Shown here piece by piece: positions 7,325 through 13,507 of a stretch of DNA of 23,389 nt. The first letter of the stretch is position 1. Each line of letters starts with the position of its first letter. The notes below the pieces were generated by a model. It worked only from the letters and a program-made list of their open reading frames with translations. It ran no database searches and had not been told where the DNA came from. The stretch comes from Caldifarciminota bacterium UBA3073. GTDB taxonomy: Bacteria > Hydrothermota > UBA3073. The stretch spans positions 2,895 to 26,283 of the forward strand of contig DFBT01000044.1 in NCBI GenBank assembly GCA_002366725.1, in the 5' to 3' direction. Position numbers and translations under genes: made by a program.

Positions 7325-7945
7325 ATGGCAGTATACCATGGACCAGTTTGCAGATTGTGTAGAAGGGAAGGTAAAAAGTTATTCCTAAAGGGAAAGAGAT
7401 GTTCATCGGCTAAGTGCGCCATAGAGAGGAAACGCAAGCGGCCGGGTGAACTCGGTAAGGGTTACATGCGCAAAGAGACAGATTATGGAAGGCATCTAAG
7501 AGAAAAACAGAGGGTTAAGAGGATGTACAGGTTGACGGAGCACCAATTTAGAAACTGTTTTGAAAGGGCCTCGAGGAAAAAGGGGGTGACCGGAGAGGAA
7601 CTTCTCAGGGAATTGGAACTTCGTCTCGATAATGTCATATACCGCACGGGTCTCGGCAGATCAAGAATGGAAGCGAGGCAACTCGTTACACACGGCCATT
7701 TTATGGTAAATAATAGAAGGGTAGATATACCCTCTTACGTGCTTGGTGTGGCAGATATAATAACTCCGAGAAAGAGCAAAGTACCAGCAAGAATTGAAGA
7801 TGCCCTGCTTATGAAGGTCACACCACCGAGGTGGATCTCTTTTGATAGGAAATCTCTGAAGATCGAGATCGCCGACCTCCCCAGAAGAGATGATGTGCAG
7901 GAGGAAATAGAAGAGAGACTTATCGTCGAACTTTATTCCAAGTAG
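7325..7945 (+). CDS. rpsD: 30S ribosomal protein S4 (zinc-binding form)
   Basis: S4 nucleates 16S rRNA folding at the five-way junction; in E. coli it also represses the alpha operon. The 206-residue product from ATG 7325 begins MAVYHGPVCRLCRREGKK, with Cys-X2-Cys and a later CSSAKC pair that make the C+ zinc site. The S4 domain is clear: LELRLDNVIYRTGLGRSRMEARQLVTHGHFMVNNRRVDIPSY. The start two bases after rpsK is chosen over in-frame codons inside rpsK because the S4 family begins here. A 280-base quasi-palindromic spacer follows before rpoA. Confidence 0.97.
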   Translation: MAVYHGPVCRLCRREGKKLFLKGKRCSSAKCAIERKRKRPGELGKGYMRKETDYGRHLREKQRVKRMYRLTEHQFRNCFERASRKKGVTGEELLRELELRLDNVIYRTGLGRSRMEARQLVTHGHFMVNNRRVDIPSYVLGVADIITPRKSKVPARIEDALLMKVTPPRWISFDRKSLKIEIADLPRRDDVQEEIEERLIVELYSK

Positions 7946-8213
7946 AACTGTGGAAAGTATAAGAAAGAGACCACCAAGGTCACAGAGATAAATCAAAAAT
8001 CAAAATGTAAATATCAAAATTACATATTAAAATGTAAAATCTATTTGGGCATAAAACCAAAGATTGTTCGAGAATTTTCCCTTGAAAAAATTTTTGCATT
8101 TTGATTCCTGACTGCCGTCAGGCAAGTTGTCATTTTGCATTTTGATATTTAATTTTTACATTTTGTTTTCTATGTGCTCTGTGGTTATGGTTCTTATGGT
8201 TCCTTTTCATCTA
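7946..8213. repeat. Concentric quasi-palindromic spacer between rpsD and rpoA
   Basis: From the outside inward, the left arm has CCACCAAGGTCACAGAG and then AAATCAAAAATCAAAATGTAAAT words. The right arm has ATTTTGATATTTAATTTTTACATTTTG words and then CTATGTGCTCTGTGGTTATGG. Inside the right arm is the palindrome CCTGACTGCCGTCAGG (8107-8122), flanked on both sides by GCATTTTG/CATTTTGCATTTTG text. No reading frame is seen. Confidence 0.65.
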
Positions 8214-8225
8214 TAGGGGGTGGGA

Positions 8226-9188
8226 ATGAAATTGAAACCATTTCAAACACCTGACAGGGTGGAAACAGTTGAAGCCAACGATAAATACGCAAAATTTGTA
8301 TTATCTCCCATTGAGAGGAGCTTTAGTAATACGCTGGGAAATGCCTTTAGAAGAACACTACTTTCCTCAATGCAGGGTTCTGCTATCACATCTGTGAGGA
8401 TAGAGAGAGTTTTGCATGAGTTTTCGACCATAGATGGCGTTCTGGAAGATGTTCCCCATATCTTGCTCAACCTCAAGGGTATAAAGATAAAATTATTTGA
8501 TGTCTTTGAAAAAGAGATAAGCACACTCATTAAAGGAGAAGGCCCCGTTTATGCGGCGAATATAGAATCCGATGGTACTTTCGAGATAATAAATCCCGAG
8601 CATCTCATAGCAACGGTGACGGGGGACGACGTTGAAATGAATGTAATTCTCGGTGTGACTACGGGAAGAGGATATGTACCGAGAGAGGAACTTCCCGGTT
8701 ACAACCGTGTGCCCATTGGGACGATATTTATAGATGGACTCTACTCACCCATTGAGAGGGTGTATTTTAAGGTCGAGAGTACAGGCGTGAAGAATCTCGA
8801 GAGGTTGATCCTTGAGATCTGGACAGATGGACGAATTAAACCAGACGACGCGGTAACAATAGCGGCTGCCCTTCTACGAGAGCACATCGAACCCTTTTTA
8901 GAACTTCGTGAAATTATTATAGAGAGGGAAAAAGAAGAGCCCGAAGACAAAAAGAAACTCAAGAAGACACTCGATATAAAGATCTCGGAACTGGAATTGT
9001 CAGTAAGAGCCGCAAACTGTTTGAAAACGGCGGGTATTGAAACACTCGGAGATCTCGTTCAGATGACGGAGCAAGAGATGCTCAAGTTCCCCAACTTTGG
9101 TAAGAAATCATTGCAGGAGCTGTCGGCTATATTGAAGAATTACGGTCTGTCGTTCGGCATGGAGCCCTTAAAACTGGAGGAAAAATGA
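8226..9188 (+). CDS. rpoA: DNA-directed RNA polymerase subunit alpha
   Basis: The alpha subunit dimer is the assembly platform for RNA polymerase, and its C-terminal domain contacts upstream promoter DNA and activators. The 320-residue product has the N-terminal dimerisation domain with FVLSPIERSFSNTLGNAFRRTLLSSMQGSAI (residues about 25-57) and the VHEFSTIDGVLEDV-type segment (here LHEFSTIDGVLEDV). After a charged linker (EREKEEPEDKKKLKK) comes the C-terminal domain with ISELELSVRAANCLKTAGIETLGDL and FGKKSLQEL. ATG 8226 follows the AGGGGG ribosome binding site; GTG 8220 is in frame but overlaps it. The stop overlaps the rplQ start (ATGA). Confidence 0.97.
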   Translation: MKLKPFQTPDRVETVEANDKYAKFVLSPIERSFSNTLGNAFRRTLLSSMQGSAITSVRIERVLHEFSTIDGVLEDVPHILLNLKGIKIKLFDVFEKEISTLIKGEGPVYAANIESDGTFEIINPEHLIATVTGDDVEMNVILGVTTGRGYVPREELPGYNRVPIGTIFIDGLYSPIERVYFKVESTGVKNLERLILEIWTDGRIKPDDAVTIAAALLREHIEPFLELREIIIEREKEEPEDKKKLKKTLDIKISELELSVRAANCLKTAGIETLGDLVQMTEQEMLKFPNFGKKSLQELSAILKNYGLSFGMEPLKLEEK

Positions 9189-9574
9189 GACACCGCTCCA
9201 AGGTAGCAAAATTGGGCAGAGAAAAACAGAAGCGGGATGCAATGATCAGAAGCCTTGTGGTATCTCTTTTCACCCATCACTCTATAAAGACGACCGTTGA
9301 AAAAGCGAAGAGAGCGAGACTCCTTGCGGAGAGAGCAATCAGCCTCTCTAAAAGGGGCGATCTCCATTCCAGGAGGCTCACGGGTTCCCTCTTGGGAGAT
9401 GAAAAAACTGTCAAACATTTGTGGGACGAAATAGTCCCTGTGTATAAGGATAGAGATGGTGGATACACAAGGATTCTAAGACTCGGTCAGAGAAAGGGAG
9501 ACGGTGCCAACCTCTGTATGTTGGAACTGGTAGATATAGAAAAGGTGATGAGAAGAAAGCCCAAAGAGGAATAG
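9185..9574 (+). CDS. rplQ: 50S ribosomal protein L17
   Basis: L17 is a large-subunit protein near the exit tunnel and the usual last gene of the alpha operon. The 129-residue product has the basic N-terminus MRHRSKVAKLGREKQKRDAM, LVVSLFTHHSIKTTVEKAKR, and the C-terminal GGYTRILRLGQRKGDGANLCMLELV that defines the family. ATG 9185 overlaps the rpoA stop. The korA start is only one base after the rplQ stop, and the korA ribosome binding site (AGAGGA) lies inside the last rplQ codons, so translation of central-metabolism genes may be coupled to the ribosomal operon. Confidence 0.97.
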   Translation: MRHRSKVAKLGREKQKRDAMIRSLVVSLFTHHSIKTTVEKAKRARLLAERAISLSKRGDLHSRRLTGSLLGDEKTVKHLWDEIVPVYKDRDGGYTRILRLGQRKGDGANLCMLELVDIEKVMRRKPKEE

Positions 9575-9575
9575 T

Positions 9576-10673
9576 ATGTCTTTGCTTCTCTCAGGTAACG
9601 AGGCAATTGTAGAGGGTGCGCTTGCCTCTGGGTGCAGGTTTTTTGGCAGTTATCCTATCACCCCATCCTCCGATATAGCAGAACTTATGTCCCTCCGACT
9701 TCCGATCCTGGGAGGAAAATTCATACAGATGGAAGACGAAATTGCGAGCCTGGGTGTCTGTCTCGGTGCTTCCCTTACCGGTCTAAAATCTATGACGGCA
9801 ACCTCGGGCCCCGGTATCTCCCTGATGCAGGAACATATAGGCTTTGCCGCCATGGGAGAGATCCCGTGTGTGATAATTAATGTCCAGAGAGGGGGCCCTT
9901 CGACGGGGCTGCCCACCTATCCATCCCAGGGTGATGTCATGCAAGCAAGATGGGGCACACACGGCGACCATCCTATAATAGTTCTCGCCCCGTCCTCCGT
10001 TCGGGAATGCTATTTTCTCACGATCAGGGCGTTCAATTACGCCGAGAAATACAGGACTCCGGTCATCCTTCTCTCGGACGAGATTCTCGCACATCTGAGG
10101 GAGAAAGTAGAATTGGATGAGAATGTGGAGATAATAAACAGGGATTTCCCAAAGGCTTCGCCCCAAGAATACCTCCCATTTGATTCGAGTTATGATGTTC
10201 CACCACTCGCCCCGTACGGCAGTGGTTACAGATTTCACATAACGGGTCTTATGCATGACGAGACGGGGTTTCCAACGGCAGATTCAGAACAGGTTCAAAG
10301 GCTTCAGGCAAGGCTCGCAAGGAAAATAAGGGAAGAGGATGTGAGGGATGTAGATGCGAGATTTATGAACGACGCCAGGATATGTATATTTTCTTATGGT
10401 TCAACCTCAAGGAGTGGTCTGAGGGTCGTAAACGAGCTGCGAAGAAGGGGAGAAAAAGTGGGATTGTTAAGACCGACCACGCTGTGGCCATTCCCTTACG
10501 AAGAGGTGAAAAGATTATCAAGGAAGGTAGATGTGATATATGTCTGCGAAATGAATCTCGGTCAGATCGTTGGCGAGGTTGAGCGCGCCGCAGAATGCAA
10601 TGTCGGGTTTATTGGAAAGGCAGACGGAACAATAATTACACCAGAAGAGATACTATGTAAAATTTATCAATAA
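9576..10673 (+). CDS. korA: 2-oxoacid:ferredoxin oxidoreductase, alpha subunit (KorA type)
   Basis: This enzyme family converts a 2-oxoacid plus CoA to acyl-CoA and CO2 with electrons going to ferredoxin; the best fit is 2-oxoglutarate. The 365-residue product has the N-terminal pyrimidine-binding domain with SYPITPSSDIAE (25-36), the conserved IQMEDEIASLGVCLGASLTGLKSMTATSGPG segment (50-80), and QRGGPSTGLPTYPSQGD, the block typical of KorA rather than pyruvate enzymes. A C-terminal transketolase-like domain II follows. ATG 9576 sits one base after rplQ with an AGAGGA site. Substrate choice is inferred from motif likeness; branched-chain or other 2-oxoacids are possible. Confidence 0.9.
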   Translation: MSLLLSGNEAIVEGALASGCRFFGSYPITPSSDIAELMSLRLPILGGKFIQMEDEIASLGVCLGASLTGLKSMTATSGPGISLMQEHIGFAAMGEIPCVIINVQRGGPSTGLPTYPSQGDVMQARWGTHGDHPIIVLAPSSVRECYFLTIRAFNYAEKYRTPVILLSDEILAHLREKVELDENVEIINRDFPKASPQEYLPFDSSYDVPPLAPYGSGYRFHITGLMHDETGFPTADSEQVQRLQARLARKIREEDVRDVDARFMNDARICIFSYGSTSRSGLRVVNELRRRGEKVGLLRPTTLWPFPYEEVKRLSRKVDVIYVCEMNLGQIVGEVERAAECNVGFIGKADGTIITPEEILCKIYQ

Positions 10674-10988
10674 ACTCCAGAGGATACAAAGTTGTAACCG
10701 CAGAGTTCACAGAGGTCGCGGAGAGAAAAGGGAAATGAAAACTCTGTGTTCTCTGACTTCTCTGCGGTTCAAAAACAGGGAGTAAAAAATTTGGGAAATT
10801 TTGATTCGGTTTTTTCCTCTTTAAAGTGGCAATACAATAAGAATAAAGGAATTAGTTTTTTCGGCTCTATCACAGGGTTTAGATAGACATGAGATTTAAG
10901 AGAGTGCACAGAGAAAATAAAAAAATTCTGCTTTCTCTGTGAACTCTGTGGTTAATTATACACATCCGGAAGAAATTTTAAGGTCAAT
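10674..10988. repeat. Repeat-filled spacer between korA and korB
   Basis: This 315-base gap contains no gene; in particular there is no cysteine-rich frame for a small ferredoxin subunit. It contains two hairpin-forming units of 9-base CTCTGTGNN arrays. In the first, AACCGCAGAG (10696-10705) pairs with CTCTGCGGTT (10760-10769), and the right arm reads CTCTGTGTT-CTCTGACTT-CTCTGCGGTT. In the second, CACAGAGAAA (10907-10916) pairs with TTTCTCTGTG (10932-10941), followed by AACTCTGTGGTTAAT. Between them lies AT-rich sequence with no recognised signal. Confidence 0.8.
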
Positions 10989-11810
10989 ATGAAAACCGAA
11001 GTCGTAATTAAATACCTGAGGGGGGAGAAACTTCCCACAATATGGTGCCCTGGGTGTGGAGATGGTATAATCCTTGCATCTATCCTCAGGGCAGTGGACA
11101 GTATTGGGTGGAAAAAGGATGAGGTATGTATGATTTCGGGGATCGGGTGCTGTGGAAGAACACCAGGATATGTTGACTTTCATACCCTTCATACTACACA
11201 TGGTAGAGCTCTCTCATTTGCAACCGGCATGAAATTTGCTAATCCAGCATTGAAAGTCATAGTTGTTATGGGAGACGGTGATGCAGTGGCTATCGGTGGA
11301 AACCACTTTATACATGCTGCGAGAAGGAATATAGATATCACTGCCATCATCTATAACAATTACATCTACGGAATGACGGGGGGCCAGGCATCTCCAACAA
11401 CTCCATGCGGCAGGATTGCCTCTACTGCACCTTATGGGAGCGTAGAGCCTCCTTTTGACATAGTTGAACTTGCGATAGGTAGTGGAGCAACCTATGTTGC
11501 GAGGGGAACTGCTTATCATGTACCAGCACTTGATAAACTGATAAGGAAGGCACTATTGCACAGGGGTTTTTCAGTTGTTGATGTCACTACCCCTTGCCCA
11601 ACGGCGTTTGGAAGGAGAAATAGGATGAAAACACCTATTGAGAATTTTTCTTGGCTCAAAGAGAATACGATAAGTATAGGTACGGCAAAGGATAAGACAA
11701 AGAAGGAGATAGGGAAAAAGATAATTATTGGTGAATTTCTGGATATAGAGAAGCCAGAGTATACAGAGGTATATGAGAAAGAGGTTACAGAGAAGGCAAA
11801 AAGCACCTAA
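10989..11810 (+). CDS. korB: 2-oxoacid:ferredoxin oxidoreductase, beta subunit (KorB type)
   Basis: KorB binds thiamine pyrophosphate and an iron-sulfur cluster and is the catalytic partner of KorA. In the 273-residue product, WCPGCGDG (19-26) gives Cys20 and Cys23, GIGCCGR gives Cys54/55, and TPCPTAFGRRN gives Cys203, the expected cluster ligands. The thiamine motif is MGDGDAVAIGGNHFIHAARRN (94-114) with IYNNYIYGMTGGQASPTT after it. ATG 10989 has only a weak AAGG ribosome binding site. A 315-base repeat spacer separates it from korA, where homologous operons are usually tight. The last ~40 residues are charged and lysine/glutamate-rich. Confidence 0.92.
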   Translation: MKTEVVIKYLRGEKLPTIWCPGCGDGIILASILRAVDSIGWKKDEVCMISGIGCCGRTPGYVDFHTLHTTHGRALSFATGMKFANPALKVIVVMGDGDAVAIGGNHFIHAARRNIDITAIIYNNYIYGMTGGQASPTTPCGRIASTAPYGSVEPPFDIVELAIGSGATYVARGTAYHVPALDKLIRKALLHRGFSVVDVTTPCPTAFGRRNRMKTPIENFSWLKENTISIGTAKDKTKKEIGKKIIIGEFLDIEKPEYTEVYEKEVTEKAKST

Positions 11811-12000
11811 AGAATGACTAATGATAAATTCCTAATGACTACTCAAAACCAAATGTCCAATGACCAATAAGCAAGAAGAAAATTTAGACATTAGATATTT
11901 TTTACATTAGGCATTGATTAGACATTTGGCATCAGAAATTAGACATTGGATATTAAAAGTTTTAATTTTTGCATTTTTATTTTTGATTTTCGCTTGGGTA
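11811..12000. repeat. Inverted word arrays between korB and korC
   Basis: The left half consists of TAATGAC/AATGTCC words (11815-11870) and the right half of the complementary ATTAGACATT/ATTAGGCATT words (11884-11955), so the spacer can fold back on itself imperfectly. It ends in TTTTAATTTTTGCATTTTTATTTTTG text. The right half happens to be open in the korC frame, but that extension is not conserved protein. Confidence 0.65.
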
Positions 12001-12603
12001 ATGCGTAAAGAGATTATATGTGTTGGAAGTGGAGGACAGGGTATTATCCTCGGGGGACACATACTCGCCGAGGCGGCGGGTATATACGACGGAATGGATG
12101 TTGCCAACTCCGGAAGGTACGGGGCAGCCGCAAGGGGTGGGGTAACGGTCTCCGAGATCGTCATATCTGACGAGGAGATAGACTACCCAAAGGTTATAAG
12201 GGCAGATTATATGATATGTCTCTCACAGGAGGGCTACGATACATATAAACATGTATTGAAGAAAGAGGGAATACTCATTGCAGACTCATTCTATGTCCGT
12301 AAGACGGAACACGAGAATACCAAGCTCGTTCCATTGTCCGATATTGTGAGGCAGAAGTCCGGCAGGGAGATAGGCACGAATATAGCGGCGCTCGGTGCTT
12401 TTACGCGGATCACGGGAATGGTGAGCGAGAATGCCATTAGAGAGGCGGTAAAGAAGATGGTTCCAAGGGGTACAGAAGATTTTAATTTAAGGATTCTCAA
12501 CATCGGACTCGGTAATATAATTCATGAGATAGAGGTGAGTAATAGGGAGCAGGACCTTCAGGAGGAATATATATCAATCCTCGAATCAGATACCCAGTGG
12601 TGA
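12001..12603 (+). CDS. korC: 2-oxoacid:ferredoxin oxidoreductase, gamma subunit (KorC type)
   Basis: The gamma subunit completes the KorABC enzyme. The 200-residue product begins MRKEIICVGSGGQGIILGGH, the family hallmark GxGGQGxxxxG, followed by AEAAGIYDGMDVANSGRYGAAARGGVTVSEIVIS, which carries the conserved RGG block. The C-terminal third contains NIAALGAFTRITGMV and AIREAVKK, as in POR gamma domains. ATG 12001 is chosen because the family starts here; the frame stays open upstream to 11914, but those 29 residues are hydrophobic translation of repeat text. No ferredoxin-like delta subunit is found in the cluster, so electrons presumably pass to a separately encoded ferredoxin. Confidence 0.92.
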   Translation: MRKEIICVGSGGQGIILGGHILAEAAGIYDGMDVANSGRYGAAARGGVTVSEIVISDEEIDYPKVIRADYMICLSQEGYDTYKHVLKKEGILIADSFYVRKTEHENTKLVPLSDIVRQKSGREIGTNIAALGAFTRITGMVSENAIREAVKKMVPRGTEDFNLRILNIGLGNIIHEIEVSNREQDLQEEYISILESDTQW

Positions 12604-12610
12604 AATTCTC

Positions 12611-13507
12611 ATGTATATTTTTCTATCATTTCTCATATCATTCGGGGCAAAATACGCCGGTGAATTTTTGGACCTTCCCGTCAGCGGAAGGGCTCAGGGG
12701 ATGGGGAGTGCATATGTCACCCTGGCAAGGCTCTCAGAATCTCCATTCTGGAACCCCGCCTGCATTGTAAAAGAGGAGGGGAGACAGGTCTTCCTCTCCC
12801 ACTCCGAGAGCTTTGGCGGAATGGTAAACTACAATGCCGTATCCTTTGCGATGTCGGATAAAATGCAGGGGTTGGGACTCGCCATCTACCAGATAGGATA
12901 CCCAGATAATATATTCAGCAATGATTCTGTTCCCACAGACACTGCAAGTGTGAATGATTGGGTGTTATATCTCACCTACGGCAAGAGAAGAGAGCTCGGG
13001 GAAATCACCGCCTCTCGCCTATCCTTTGGTGTAAGTGCCAAGACCATATACAGGAATTGGCGGGAGGGCAGTGCGTACGGGATTGGGATAGATGGGGGTA
13101 TGCTGTACAAATCTTACCCATTTTCAGTCGGGTTGTACATAGAAAACCTAACGACAACACTCCTCTTCTGGAATGTGGGCACGAGAGAGTTCATTGCTCC
13201 ACTCCTCAAGACGGGGATATCTTACGAGGTTCCCGTGGAGAGATTCTCCGGTACTCTCATATTGGCGGGTGGCCTAGATACAAATCTCGAAAATAAAATC
13301 ACCAAACTCGATGTGATAAAGAGCGATCCACACATTGGAATGGAATATGTGTACAAAGACAGATTCGCGGCGAGGTTTGGTTGGGACAAGGGCGATATGA
13401 GCTTCGGCGCCGGATTTAAACTCGGCAACCTCTCCGTGGACTACGGACAGAGTTATCACCCCGAACTCGGGACGAATTCGAGACTCTCGGGCAATGTAGA
13501 TTTCTGA
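12611..13507 (+). CDS. PorV/PorQ-like outer-membrane protein
   Basis: Probably an outer-membrane beta-barrel of the PorV/UPF0164-like group. The 298-residue product starts with a short hydrophobic signal-like segment (MYIFLSFLISFGAKYAGEFL). Next is the motif that marks the group, GRAQGMGSAYVTLARLSESPFWNPA (29-53), and then alternating, aromatic-rich strands ending SRLSGNVDF, a typical barrel end with terminal Phe. In T9SS bacteria PorV shuttles cargo at the outer membrane; whether this one does so is inference, supported by two T9SS cargo genes nearby. ATG 12611 lies seven bases after korC without a clear ribosome binding site. Its stop abuts the stop of the opposing gene at 13508. Confidence 0.75.
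   Translation: MYIFLSFLISFGAKYAGEFLDLPVSGRAQGMGSAYVTLARLSESPFWNPACIVKEEGRQVFLSHSESFGGMVNYNAVSFAMSDKMQGLGLAIYQIGYPDNIFSNDSVPTDTASVNDWVLYLTYGKRRELGEITASRLSFGVSAKTIYRNWREGSAYGIGIDGGMLYKSYPFSVGLYIENLTTTLLFWNVGTREFIAPLLKTGISYEVPVERFSGTLILAGGLDTNLENKITKLDVIKSDPHIGMEYVYKDRFAARFGWDKGDMSFGAGFKLGNLSVDYGQSYHPELGTNSRLSGNVDF

Noticed and set aside
10674..10988. Missed small ferredoxin (korD) gene in the korA-korB gap
   Set aside because: No frame with Cys-X2-Cys-X2-Cys motifs exists; the gap is filled with CTCTGTG arrays and AT-rich DNA.
11914..12000. In-frame N-terminal extension of korC beginning at 11914
   Set aside because: The 29 extra residues are hydrophobic translation of the ATTAGACATT/TTTTTG repeat text, and KorC proteins begin at the MRKEIICVGSGGQG region.
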